Assembly (NCBI GenBank): GCA_030426805.1
Contig: JAUHXU010000003.1
Span: 791,488 to 855,487, forward strand
Length of the DNA stretch: 64,000 nt
Direction: 5' to 3'
From: a bacterium
GTDB lineage: Bacteria > Planctomycetota > JAFGQW01
A model generated the notes under the pieces. That model saw nothing but the letters and a program-made list of their open reading frames with translations, was not told the DNA's origin and did not search any database. A program made the position numbers and the translations under genes. This document shows, one piece after another, positions 53,298-62,392 of the stretch; position 1 is the first letter of the stretch; each line of letters opens with the position of its first letter.

Positions 53298-55512
53298 CCG
53301 CTCGCCGATCGGCCTAGCGATCGGAGTGGGCGCGGCGGCGTTCGCGCTGCGACTGATCGGGATCGACTACAACGGACCGTTCACCGACGAGTCCTACTAC
53401 GCGTATGCGGCCGAGGACGGCAACGTCGACAACATCATCGGCGAGGCGTATCTGTGGCCGCTGCTCGCCGGTGTGACCCACGGTCTGGGCGGTGTCGTCG
53501 CGTCGCGCGTCGTGACCGCGCTGTTCGGTGCGGCGACGTGCGTGTTCGTCTTCTGGGCGGCGCGCGCGATCGGGCGGCGGGTCGCGTTCGACGGCGAGGC
53601 CGAACGCACCGGGACGCTCGCCGGCACGGCGGCGGCCGTGCTGTGCGCGACCGCGGGCTCGACGTTCTACATCAGCCGCTTCGCGACCTACGACGCGCCG
53701 GCGGTCATGCTGCTCGCGGCGGGGTTCTGTGCGCTCGCGTACGGCGTCGAGTCGGGCGCCCGCGGCACGCTCCTCCTCGCCGCCGCGCTCGCGGTGCTGT
53801 CGGCGATGACGCGCTACATGGCGATCCTCTACCTGCCGGTCGGCATCGCATACGCGATCGGCCGCGCGCTCGTCGTCGGTCGACCGGTCCGGGTGCTCCT
53901 CTGGTTCGTCGCGCCGCTCACGGTGCTTGCCGCGGGCTACTGGGCATTCGCGCACGGGCACATCCGCGCGGCGATCGCGCACGCGGAGCGCGCCGATGCC
54001 GGCAAGGTCGGCGGGACCCTCGCGCAGCTCACGCGGAGCACGCACCAGCTCGTCGGCACCGCGTTCTCGGCGCTCCTGCTCGTCGGGTTCGTCGCGGTGC
54101 TCGTGCGCGCGGTGCGTCGGCGGTCGCTGCCGATCGCACTCGACGCGGGGTTCCTGCTGTGTGCGGCCGCGCTCGTCGTCGTGCATCACGCGTATCGCGA
54201 GTCGGGCTTCTCGTTTCACAAGAACCTCGCCACCGGCATCGTCTTCGGTGCGATGCTCGCCGGACTCGGGTTCGCGGCACTCACGGTGCGCATCGTCGCG
54301 CGGGGGCGAGGCGGCGTGGTCGCGGCCGCGGCGGTCGTGCTCATCGTCGGCGTGACGACGTTCGTCGGTCAACGGCGGGTCACCGCGGGGCACGAGCGCT
54401 ACTGGCCCGACTACCGCCCGGTGATCGCGATGGCGGCGGCCGCGAACGTCGGGCCGGAGCCGAAGGTGTTCGCGACGCGCGGCGACCTCGCGGTCGCGCT
54501 GCGGCCGGCGCTCGGCCGCGGCGTGGATCAGGCGTTTCCGTGGTTCCTGCCGACCCCGATGCACGTGCTGCGCACCGCGGGCGAACAGAACGTCGACCTC
54601 GTCGTCGGCCCCGTGTTCTCGCGTCGGTTCGCACTCGGTGATGTCGTGCACGGCTACGCGGTGACCGGCATGTGCGATACGCCCCGGACGAAGCTCCGCT
54701 GCTATCGCTTCGAACGCGCCCGGCGGCGTGTCGTCGTCGCGCGCGACGCGGCCGATGTGCCGACGCCGTTCGGTGCGGCCGCGACCGACCGGACCGTGGT
54801 CGTCGTCCCCGCCCGCGACGTGTCCGGCGCGCCGGTCCGCATCACCCAGATCGGCGTGCGCGTGTCGGGAACGGGCGAATGGTCGGCGGAGCGATTCCGC
54901 ATCCGTCTCGCGCATGGCGACGAAGCGGGCGCGCGGGACGTGCCGATCACGGTCTTCGACGACGCGTTGCGGGTAGCCGCCGGTGCCGCGGGGCGCTGGG
55001 TGCCGCTCCGATTCGCGGTCGCGTTCGGTCACGACGGCGTGCAGCCGCTGCGCATCGAGATCGAGTACGCGCGTGCGGCGCCGTCGGTCGCGCTCGCGAT
55101 CGAGTCGCGCGTCGGTGAACCACGGCTCGCGCTCCGTCTCGACCACGCATTCCTGCTGCGACCGGCACGCGTGTCGGCGTCGCGCGGCGAACGCGTCGCG
55201 TTGCACGTCGCGACCGGACGGGCCGGGCTGGGCTACCGGATCGGCGCGGCGCTGTCGTCCGCACCGCGCGACGTCGCGGGCGTCACGATCGGCCTCGGCG
55301 ACGACCCGCTCGCCCGCGCGTCGGCGACGCCGACACCACCGACCTACGAGAACTTCGTCGGATTCACGAAGCCCGACGGCCGCGCCGACGCGGCGTTCAC
55401 CGTCCCCGACGTCCCGTCACTCGAGGGCGCGACGATCTACTTCGCAGCACTCGTGTTCGACGGTGACCGCGCGATCGCCGCGACGAACACCTGCGCACTG
55501 CGTATCGAGTGA
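53266..55512 (+). CDS. GT39/ArnT-like membrane glycosyltransferase with soluble C-terminal domain
   Basis: 748 residues, ATG 53266 inside the end of the transferase gene. About eleven membrane helices within 1-370. The first periplasmic loop has FTDESYYAYAAEDGN, the GT39-type acidic D-E motif, and later SRFATYDAPAVMLLAAG is typical of PMT_2 proteins. The C-terminal ~370 residues are soluble and beta-rich (VPARDVSGAPVRITQIGVRVSG), reminiscent of the C-terminal part of the GT-C protein at 40.7 kb in layout though not obviously homologous. Predicted periplasmic sugar transfer from a lipid donor. Confidence 0.82.
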   Translation: MSSPSPSATRSRSPIGLAIGVGAAAFALRLIGIDYNGPFTDESYYAYAAEDGNVDNIIGEAYLWPLLAGVTHGLGGVVASRVVTALFGAATCVFVFWAARAIGRRVAFDGEAERTGTLAGTAAAVLCATAGSTFYISRFATYDAPAVMLLAAGFCALAYGVESGARGTLLLAAALAVLSAMTRYMAILYLPVGIAYAIGRALVVGRPVRVLLWFVAPLTVLAAGYWAFAHGHIRAAIAHAERADAGKVGGTLAQLTRSTHQLVGTAFSALLLVGFVAVLVRAVRRRSLPIALDAGFLLCAAALVVVHHAYRESGFSFHKNLATGIVFGAMLAGLGFAALTVRIVARGRGGVVAAAAVVLIVGVTTFVGQRRVTAGHERYWPDYRPVIAMAAAANVGPEPKVFATRGDLAVALRPALGRGVDQAFPWFLPTPMHVLRTAGEQNVDLVVGPVFSRRFALGDVVHGYAVTGMCDTPRTKLRCYRFERARRRVVVARDAADVPTPFGAAATDRTVVVVPARDVSGAPVRITQIGVRVSGTGEWSAERFRIRLAHGDEAGARDVPITVFDDALRVAAGAAGRWVPLRFAVAFGHDGVQPLRIEIEYARAAPSVALAIESRVGEPRLALRLDHAFLLRPARVSASRGERVALHVATGRAGLGYRIGAALSSAPRDVAGVTIGLGDDPLARASATPTPPTYENFVGFTKPDGRADAAFTVPDVPSLEGATIYFAALVFDGDRAIAATNTCALRIE

Positions 55513-55528
55513 AGGGTCGCGACGGTCC

Positions 55529-56008
55529 TCACCCGCACCGGCTGGCGAGTCGGTCGAGGGCGGGGCCGTCGAGGCGGAAGGTCGTCCAGCCGTCGTTCGG
55601 AGCGGCGCCGAGGGTGCGGTAAAACGTGATCGCCGGTTCGTTCCAGTCGAGCACCGCCCACTCGAAGCGCTTGCAGCCGCGCTCGACCGCGCGTTTCGCG
55701 AGCGCGGCGAGGAGACGGGCGCCGATGCCGCTCCTGCGTGCATGCGGGCGGACGTAGAGGTCCTCGAGGTAGAGCGTCGGTGCGCACTCGAATGTCGAGA
55801 ATGTGTAGAAGTAGAGCGCGAATGCCGCGACCTCGTCGTCCCGTTCGGCGACGAGCGCTTCGGCGAACGGGTGGGGCCCGAAGAGATGACGCTCGAGCGC
55901 GTCCGCGTCGGCGCGGCAGTCATCGAGCAGTTTCTCGTAGTCGGCGAGTTCGCGGATCATCGCGACGATTCCGGGGACGTCGCGCGGTTCGGCGGGACGG
56001 ATCGACAT
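55529..56008 (-). CDS. GNAT family N-acetyltransferase
   Basis: 159 residues, ATG 56008 with GGAG upstream. MSIRPAEPRDVPGIVAMIRELADYEK opens the fold. LYLEDLYVRPHARRSGIGARLLAALAKRAVERGC is acetyl-CoA motif A, with the R-x-x-G-I-G loop, and WAVLDWNEPAITFYRTLGA is motif B. The pattern fits the diamine/thialysine acetyltransferase (SAT-like) branch. Substrate not provable from sequence. It converges on the GT39-like gene with a 16-nt gap and is divergent from the exported protein at 56090. Confidence 0.9.
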   Translation of the reverse strand: MSIRPAEPRDVPGIVAMIRELADYEKLLDDCRADADALERHLFGPHPFAEALVAERDDEVAAFALYFYTFSTFECAPTLYLEDLYVRPHARRSGIGARLLAALAKRAVERGCKRFEWAVLDWNEPAITFYRTLGAAPNDGWTTFRLDGPALDRLASRCG

Positions 56009-56089
56009 GTGGGCTCCGTTGCAGGGTGGACCTCGGTGTGTGGAGCGTTCATCATCTTCTCCGTGGACCCGCTTCTTCAAGGTAGAACC

Positions 56090-57880
56090 ATGCGACATCC
56101 TCGTACTCCGCTCGTGCTCGTGCTTGCGAGCCTCGTGATCTTCGCCTCGATCACGGCGTTCGCCCGGCGTGACGCCACCGCCGCCGAGCCGGGACTGCGG
56201 CTCGCCGACGTGCTCGAGTCGCCGGTCTTCTACGGAGAGATCCCGGACGGCAAGGCGTTCTTCGCCGCCTTCGACAAGCACCCGTGGGTGCGGATGATGC
56301 AATCGGACGCGATGGCGGATCTTCGCATCGAGACGCTCGACAAGATGGCGTCAACGCTTCTCGACGGGTTCCCCGAGTCGATCGACGGCGCGTCGCAGAT
56401 CCGGTCGGTTTTCTCGATCCTCGACGGCGACCTGGAGTTCGCGGTATCGCCAGGCGAAGAGGCGCTGGTGCACGTCGTCGCGAAGGCCGGACTCGGTTCC
56501 GGCGCGAACGCCTTGTTTGAGCCGCTGTCGGAGATGTTGCGCGAGAGCGACGGCGCGACGGTGGTCGAGGAGCACGGGTGCGAGATCATCCGGTTGGACG
56601 TGGGCGATCCGTCGATCGGTGCCATCGACGTGTTCGTCGCGCACGGGTCCCTCGTCATCGGGAACGATCGGGCGACGATGAAGCGCCTGATCACGAACAC
56701 CACCGCGACCGACGGTTTCGCGACCGAGCCGTCCGTCCTCGCGATGCGAAGCGCCGCCGAGCAGCAGCGATCCCACGTCAACTACTGGATAGACCTCGAA
56801 GAGTACATGGATCTGTCGATGGCGCTCGGGGAGGCCGAGGACGGCCCGGACGCCGAACCGGTTCGGGCGCTCTTCGAGTGGTTCGGGGTCGAGGGGCAGT
56901 TCATCGGTTCGATCCGCTACGACCCCAGCGGCCCGGTGGAGTACGCGTCGTTCCACGACTTGCCCGAGAGCGGACCGGTCTCGCGCGTCATGGCGGCGAT
57001 GCAGCCCGGCTTGACGATGCAACGGCGTGCGTCGTCTTCGGCAGCGTTGTGGGTGGGCATGCGTCTCGACGTCGGCCTCGCGACGGATCTCCTGGCCGAG
57101 GGGATCGGCGCTCTCGCCGAAGCGCATGGCGTAGATGCCGAGGAGAAACTCGCCGCGTTCCGCGACCGCGACTCGAACCCGTACGGCATCTCGTTGACGG
57201 AAGACCTCATCGCGACGCTCGGCGACGAGATGTCGATCGAGATGATCCCCCCGACAGCCGGACCGATCCCGCAGGTCGTCGCACGCATGACGGTGCGCGA
57301 TCCCGCGACGTTGCGTGCCACGCTCGGCCGACTGGTGGAGGCGCTGAGCGACAGCGGCGAGGACGCTCCGGTGCGCATCGCGACGCGGGACCTCAGCGGC
57401 ACGACGATGTACGTCTTCACGTTCGGCGACGCCCCGGTTCGCCCGGCCCTCGCGGTGACGGACGAGGAGGTCGTCGTGAGCCTTTTCGCGACGCGCATGC
57501 GCGAAGCGTTGGCTGAGACGAAGGCGCCGCTGGCCGAGCACTCCGCGTTTCAGGCGGCGGCCGGCCGTCTGGGCATCGAAGCCGACGCGATGACGACCGC
57601 GTCGTTCATCGACTGGTTCGCACTCGCCAGGTACGGCAAGAACGCCGCCGACGGGATTCTCGACATGCTCGGCGAATCGGGCGGCCCCGACCTCACGTTG
57701 CTGCCCGACATCGCCGATCTGCGCGAGTTCCTCGGTCCGACGCTCGCCGTGCAGACGAAGCGCGATGGACGCGTTCACTACGCGTCGACCGGGCCGGTCG
57801 GCACGATGGCCTGGATGTCGTCGTTGCTCGCCGCGTCCCGCCGCGTCATCGAGGCTGCGGCCGACCACGCCGAGCGGTAG
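56090..57880 (+). CDS. Large exported protein of unknown function, DUF3352-like
   Basis: 596 residues from ATG 56090, which begins a signal peptide (PLVLVLASLVIFASITAFARRDATA). The upstream reading frame running through the GT39 gene is a shadow. The body alternates helices and strands with repeated features (IDVFVAHGSLVIGNDRATMKRLI, LAVTDEEVVVSLFATRMREAL), resembling DUF3352-type exported proteins in which a module is duplicated. No enzymatic motif seen. Its last 35 nt overlap the convergent lipoprotein gene. Family suggestion is tentative. Confidence 0.7.
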   Translation: MRHPRTPLVLVLASLVIFASITAFARRDATAAEPGLRLADVLESPVFYGEIPDGKAFFAAFDKHPWVRMMQSDAMADLRIETLDKMASTLLDGFPESIDGASQIRSVFSILDGDLEFAVSPGEEALVHVVAKAGLGSGANALFEPLSEMLRESDGATVVEEHGCEIIRLDVGDPSIGAIDVFVAHGSLVIGNDRATMKRLITNTTATDGFATEPSVLAMRSAAEQQRSHVNYWIDLEEYMDLSMALGEAEDGPDAEPVRALFEWFGVEGQFIGSIRYDPSGPVEYASFHDLPESGPVSRVMAAMQPGLTMQRRASSSAALWVGMRLDVGLATDLLAEGIGALAEAHGVDAEEKLAAFRDRDSNPYGISLTEDLIATLGDEMSIEMIPPTAGPIPQVVARMTVRDPATLRATLGRLVEALSDSGEDAPVRIATRDLSGTTMYVFTFGDAPVRPALAVTDEEVVVSLFATRMREALAETKAPLAEHSAFQAAAGRLGIEADAMTTASFIDWFALARYGKNAADGILDMLGESGGPDLTLLPDIADLREFLGPTLAVQTKRDGRVHYASTGPVGTMAWMSSLLAASRRVIEAAADHAER

Positions 57881-59777
57881 TGACCGGCTCGGGCGCGCGA
57901 CCCGGCGTCAAGCGGAAGACCGCCGCGCCCGAGACCGATACGGTGTGTCGCTTGCCGTCGTGCGCGATCGTCGCCGTCGCGGTTCCGCCGTGGAGCAGCG
58001 TGGCGCGATCCACGACGACCGCGAGGCCACCGGGGTAGCGCACCGCGTCGTCCGTCCGCGCGCCGGGGCGGCGCAGGATCGCGTCGGAGGTGACCCGCCG
58101 CGGCGGATGCGCGTCGTCGAATGCGATCTTTCGTCCGGCTTCGTCGGTCGCGGCGCCGATCACGTCGAGCGTGCCGCGGAAGTCGCGCAGGAATGCCGCC
58201 GTCTTCGCGTGCGAGAACGCCGGCCGCCACGCGATCACGTGGCGAAACGTGCGCCCGCCGTAGTGCGCGGCACCGTCGGTGAGCGTGAGTGCCCCGTCGA
58301 CGATCTCGTAGGTCGGCACCGCCGCGACGCGGTGGCCGGCGTCGTGCAGCGCGTCGAGAAACGCCGACGTGCGTCGCATCGCGTGGCGTCCGGCATGCGC
58401 AGCCTGCTCGACGAGCCACGGCCAGCCGATCAACACGAGCGTGTCGAGTTCCGGAACCGTGTCGATCGCGTCGTCGAGCGGGGCGAGGCGCGCGTGGATC
58501 GTGCCGAGCGTCTCGAGCAGACCCGGCGACTCGAGCGGTACGCCGAACGTCGCGTCGGCATACGCGTGGTAGTGGACGCGGCCGCCGAAGCGCGCGCACG
58601 CGACGATCTCGTCGAAGATCCGGTCGGGGCGCTTGTCGTAGAACATGTGGAACCACACGGGCCCGCCCGCCTTCAATGCGAGCCCGAGGCGCACCGGCAT
58701 CGGCGTGTCCTCGTCCGTCTGCGCGAAGCGTCGCGGCACCGACCACCAGTCGAGCCCGTTCAACGACAGCTCGGCGTCGTAGCGGTTGTGGTTCGTCGGG
58801 TGCACGCCGACGAACGCGTCCGCGCCCATCGTCTCGGCGACCGTCTCGACGAACGTGCGCTCGACCGCGGTGATCTGCTCGCGTTGCATCCGCGCATACG
58901 CGAACCGCTCCGCGCGCGCGTCGGGGCCGCCGGTCGCCATCCGCCCGATCGCGTCGACCAGGTCGCGCCCGGTGCGTCGTTCGAACGCGCGAGCCGCGCC
59001 GGGCGAGACGTGCCACGTCGAAACGCGGCGATCCGGCCGGACCGGCAGGTAGGCGAACTCGTCGAGCGCCGCGGCACCGACGCCGACCGCTGCGTAGGCG
59101 GCGAGCGCGGCGCGAAACGCGCGTGAATACGCGGCGGAGTAGAGGTCGGCATGCGCGTAGGCGTGCGCGAGCAGCGCGATCGCCGGTCCCGTTCGGCCCC
59201 CGCGCAGCACGAGTCGATCGCCGTCGATGTGGCCGCGCACCGGCGGTTGGTCGACGACCCGGACGAACGACACACCCAGCCGAGGTGCCGCATCCGGAAA
59301 CAGCGACGGATCCGCGGTGGCGCCGTCGACCGTCGCTCGACCGGCTGCATCGAACTCGACGCGATGTGCGGTGACGAGCGATTGGCGTTCGTCCGCGGCG
59401 ACGGAGTCGCCGAGCCCCAGGTAGCACCGCAGGTCGACGCCGAGCGTGACCCCGCCGCGTGCGAGCACCTTCGCGGCACGCGCGAATCGCGGTGCGAACC
59501 GCTTCGTATCGAGGAAGTCGATCCCGCCGGCCGACGGCATCGGGTAGCGCGGCGTCGCGAAGACGATCTTGTACGGGCCGTGTTCGGCGAGGTCGGTCGC
59601 GTCGGCGAGCCACCGTTCGTCCTGCAGCCGTTCGGGCGTCCAGAACCAGTAGGCCGGAAGGCACGTGCGCGCGGCCGGTCCGCTCGGACCCGCGGGCCGC
59701 GGCCGTGTCGGCTCGCTACACGCGGCGAGTGCGACGACGGCGATCGCCGCGAGGGCTCGACCGAACGCGTGCGTCAC
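57846..59777 (-). CDS. Predicted lipoprotein with glycoside-hydrolase-like TIM-barrel region
   Basis: 643 residues from GTG 59777, which overlaps the moxR stop and starts a lipoprotein signal (AAIAVVALAAC, lipobox Cys about residue 19). Sequence such as VTLGVDLRCYLGLGD, ALDEFAYLPVRP, VGVHPTNHNRYDAELSLNGLDWW, VWFHMFYDKRP and VHYHAYADATFG resembles barrel strands with acidic and aromatic ends, as in putative glycoside hydrolase-like families. The C-terminal ~90 residues form a small beta domain. No catalytic pair can be named with certainty. Likely attached to a membrane on the periplasmic side. Confidence 0.65.
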   Translation of the reverse strand: MTHAFGRALAAIAVVALAACSEPTRPRPAGPSGPAARTCLPAYWFWTPERLQDERWLADATDLAEHGPYKIVFATPRYPMPSAGGIDFLDTKRFAPRFARAAKVLARGGVTLGVDLRCYLGLGDSVAADERQSLVTAHRVEFDAAGRATVDGATADPSLFPDAAPRLGVSFVRVVDQPPVRGHIDGDRLVLRGGRTGPAIALLAHAYAHADLYSAAYSRAFRAALAAYAAVGVGAAALDEFAYLPVRPDRRVSTWHVSPGAARAFERRTGRDLVDAIGRMATGGPDARAERFAYARMQREQITAVERTFVETVAETMGADAFVGVHPTNHNRYDAELSLNGLDWWSVPRRFAQTDEDTPMPVRLGLALKAGGPVWFHMFYDKRPDRIFDEIVACARFGGRVHYHAYADATFGVPLESPGLLETLGTIHARLAPLDDAIDTVPELDTLVLIGWPWLVEQAAHAGRHAMRRTSAFLDALHDAGHRVAAVPTYEIVDGALTLTDGAAHYGGRTFRHVIAWRPAFSHAKTAAFLRDFRGTLDVIGAATDEAGRKIAFDDAHPPRRVTSDAILRRPGARTDDAVRYPGGLAVVVDRATLLHGGTATATIAHDGKRHTVSVSGAAVFRLTPGRAPEPVTTARRGRPQPR

Positions 59778-60868
59778 GCGCGACGCTTGAACAGGCGGCC
59801 GAAGATCCCGGCCGGCGCCGCGGCCTCGTCGTCGCGCGCGCGGAGTGCCCGCAGCGCCGGGATCTCGTCGACGAGGCGTTCGACCACCGTGTCGGGTGCG
59901 ATGCCGTCGGCTTCGGCCTGGTAGTTCAGCACGAGGCGGTGGCGGAGAACCGGTTTCGCGACGTGGAGCAGGTCGCGCATCTCGACCGCGGCGCGGCCGT
60001 CCAGGAGCGCGTTCGCCCGGGCGCCGGTCGTCAGGAAGTGCTCCGCACGCGGGCCGGCACCCCACGAAATCCAGTCGCGGACGAACGCCGGCGCGTCGGC
60101 CTCATCGGGGCGCGACAGCCGGCAGAGGCGAATCGCCGCGGCCTGCACGTCGCGCGGCACCGGGTGGGTGCGCACCGCGCGCTGCAGCCACAGCACCTCG
60201 TCGCGGTCGAGGATCGGCGCGAGGTTCTCGTGCGTGCGCGTCGTCGTGTGGCGGATGATCCGATACTCCTCGTCGAACGACGGGTAGTCGACGTGCACCA
60301 TGTACATGAACCGGTCGAGCTGTGCGATCGGCAGCGGGTAGGTGGCCTCCTGCTCGATCGGGTTCTGCGTCGCGATCACGAGGAACGGATCGTCGAGCCG
60401 GTGGACGGTGCCGAGCGACGTGACCTGCTGCTCTTCCATCGCCTCCATCAGCGCGGCCTGGGTCTTCGGCGGCGTGCGGTTGATCTCGTCGGCGAGCAGC
60501 AGGTTCGTGAAGATCGGCCCCTTGATGAAGCGGAAGACGCGTTCGCCGCTGTCCTTGTCGAGGTGGATCACCTCGGCGCCGGTGATGTCGCCCGGCAGCA
60601 GGTCCGGCGTGAACTGGATCCGCGCGGCGCGCAGGCCGAGCGTCTGCCCGACGCTCTTGACGAGCAGCGTCTTCGCGAGCCCGGGGACGCCCTGCAACAG
60701 GCAGTGCCCGCCCGCGAGGATCGCGCCGAGCAGCAGGTCGGTGACCGCGTCCATGCCGACGATCGCTCGCGCCAGGTCGTGGCGGATCCGATCGCGGTCT
60801 TCTCGGATTCGGCCGAGCCGCGCGGCGACATCGTCGGTCGGGATCGCCTGGGTCGCGTCTGTTTCCAT
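59774..60868 (-). CDS. MoxR-family AAA+ ATPase
   Basis: 364 residues, ATG 60868. Walker A GVPGLAKT (60-67), FTPDLLPGDITGAEV, Walker B LLLADEINRTPPKTQAALMEAMEE and sensor ATQNPIEQEATYPLPIAQLDRFM are textbook MoxR, with the C-terminal AAA lid after 240. MoxR ATPases act as chaperones with VWA-domain and DUF58 proteins, but no such partner follows here; the next gene is the lipoprotein (4-nt overlap), an unusual pairing. Divergent from the HtrA trio across a 114-138 nt gap. Confidence 0.93.
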   Translation of the reverse strand: METDATQAIPTDDVAARLGRIREDRDRIRHDLARAIVGMDAVTDLLLGAILAGGHCLLQGVPGLAKTLLVKSVGQTLGLRAARIQFTPDLLPGDITGAEVIHLDKDSGERVFRFIKGPIFTNLLLADEINRTPPKTQAALMEAMEEQQVTSLGTVHRLDDPFLVIATQNPIEQEATYPLPIAQLDRFMYMVHVDYPSFDEEYRIIRHTTTRTHENLAPILDRDEVLWLQRAVRTHPVPRDVQAAAIRLCRLSRPDEADAPAFVRDWISWGAGPRAEHFLTTGARANALLDGRAAVEMRDLLHVAKPVLRHRLVLNYQAEADGIAPDTVVERLVDEIPALRALRARDDEAAAPAGIFGRLFKRRA

Positions 60869-61006
60869 CTTGCCACTCGCTTCCGGTTCGGGGATGGTAG
60901 CACGAGAAAGCAGGGAGCCGACCGCGGCGGCGCACGACGCGCCGGCGAACTCCCGGTCGTTCACGGTTTAGAGCGAAGCCAAATGTTACTGCGTCGTTAC
61001 AGTGCG

Positions 61007-62392
61007 ATGACACCGTCCGACCCGCGGCCCGCGTATCGTTCGGGCGACGCGGAAGGCGGCTCGAACAGAGTCCTACAGGTCGTTCTCTCTCTCATACTAC
61101 TACCAACCACGATCTTCACTACCGGCCACCGTAGGTGCCCCGCGCAAGCGGAACCGCGGTCGCCTTCCGCGCTATTTTCCTCCAGCGAGCGCTCCCGGGC
61201 GTTCGTCGCATCGGTGAGCCCGGCGGTCTTCTCGGTCGAGGTGCGGACGCTGCGCCGCGAAACCGACGCCGCCCGCCGCGCCCGCCAGCGTCACCCGTTC
61301 GGCGGAACGGCCTTCGCGATCGACCCGGACGGCTACCTGCTGACGGCCGCCTCGGTCGTCGTCGACGCCGGGCGCCTCGTCCTGACGGCCGCCGACGGCA
61401 AGGAGTATCGCGCCGGCGTCGTCGCCGCGAGCGGCCCGAGCGGGGTCGCGCTGCTGCGGATGGTGCCGCCGCCGCGCGAGGAGATGCCCTATCTCCGCCT
61501 GGGATCGAGTGATCGCGTCGCGGTCGGGGACCCGGCGGTGACGCTCGGCAACCCCTACCGCGCGATCAACCTGACCGGCCAGGTCGTCGCGTCGCGCGGA
61601 ACCGTGTCGGGCCGCTATCCGGTGTTCGGCTTCGGCGACTACGTCGGCGAGGTGCTCGAAACCGACGCGGCGGTCAACCCGGGCGCCTACGGCGGGCCGA
61701 TGCTCGACGCGTCCGGCGAGGTGATCGGCGTCGTCGGCGAGGCGTTCGCGTTCGGCCGCTGGCTCGGCACCGCGATCCCGATCGATCCGATCAAGGCGGT
61801 GCTCGACATGCTCCGCGACCGCGACACCGTGCGCGCCGGCGACGTCGGATTCTCGTGCACCGAGCGAAGCGTGCCCCGGATTCGGGCGCGGGTCACGGCC
61901 GTTCGCGAGGGGAGCGCGGCCGCCGCCGCGGGGCTCGCGCGGAACGACGAAATCGTCGAGTTCGGCGGCGCGACGATCACCGACTTCGACGCGTTTCAGC
62001 GCGCCCTCGTGCGGCTTCCGGCGTCGTCGACCGTCAGCATGCTCGTGCTGCGCCCGACCGAGGACGGGCTCGACGAACTGCGCCGGCTCGTCTTTCCGGT
62101 CGGCCCGCCGCGCGACGCCGACCTGCCGAGCGCGCGCCTGCCGTTCGCGCTCGCGGACGAGGACGACGCGATCGTCGTGACGAAGGTCGATCCGTCGAGC
62201 GACGCCGATCGTGACGGGATCCGCCCCGGCGACCGGATCGTGCGGTTCGACGGCCGCTCCGTTCCGTCGCTCGGACGACTGAACGAACGGGTCGCGGCAC
62301 GACCGGTCGGCGCGACCGTCGAGGTCCGGTTCTCCCGCGACGGCTGGGAGAAGGCCGTGCGGATCGAACTCCTGCCGCTGAAGAAGCTATGA
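61007..62392 (+). CDS. HtrA-like PDZ protein lacking the catalytic triad (pseudo-protease)
   Basis: 461 residues from ATG 61007 (ATG 60983 also in frame). A signal peptide (VLQVVLSLILLPTTIFTTG) precedes a trypsin-like domain (about 65-265) and two PDZ domains (about 285-365 and 375-460; the second with GIRPGDRIVRFDG). At the triad positions: the motif normally LTNNHVV reads LTAASVVV (Ser116 for His), SDLALL reads SGVALL (Gly146 for Asp), and GNSGGP reads GAYGGP (Tyr228 for Ser). The fold motifs around them are kept. It cannot be a standard protease; a regulatory or binding partner of the next two genes is likely (inference). It overlaps the next gene by 4 nt. Confidence 0.85.
   Translation: MTPSDPRPAYRSGDAEGGSNRVLQVVLSLILLPTTIFTTGHRRCPAQAEPRSPSALFSSSERSRAFVASVSPAVFSVEVRTLRRETDAARRARQRHPFGGTAFAIDPDGYLLTAASVVVDAGRLVLTAADGKEYRAGVVAASGPSGVALLRMVPPPREEMPYLRLGSSDRVAVGDPAVTLGNPYRAINLTGQVVASRGTVSGRYPVFGFGDYVGEVLETDAAVNPGAYGGPMLDASGEVIGVVGEAFAFGRWLGTAIPIDPIKAVLDMLRDRDTVRAGDVGFSCTERSVPRIRARVTAVREGSAAAAAGLARNDEIVEFGGATITDFDAFQRALVRLPASSTVSMLVLRPTEDGLDELRRLVFPVGPPRDADLPSARLPFALADEDDAIVVTKVDPSSDADRDGIRPGDRIVRFDGRSVPSLGRLNERVAARPVGATVEVRFSRDGWEKAVRIELLPLKKL

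Noticed and set aside
53314..55206. 630-codon minus-strand frame opposite the GT39-like gene
   Set aside because: Same antisense artefact; the plus strand encodes membrane helices and the GT39 acidic motif.
60998..61003. TACAGT as -10 for the HtrA operon
   Set aside because: It lies only 3 nt before the preferred ATG 61007 and downstream of the alternative ATG 60983, so the start site it predicts would exclude both.
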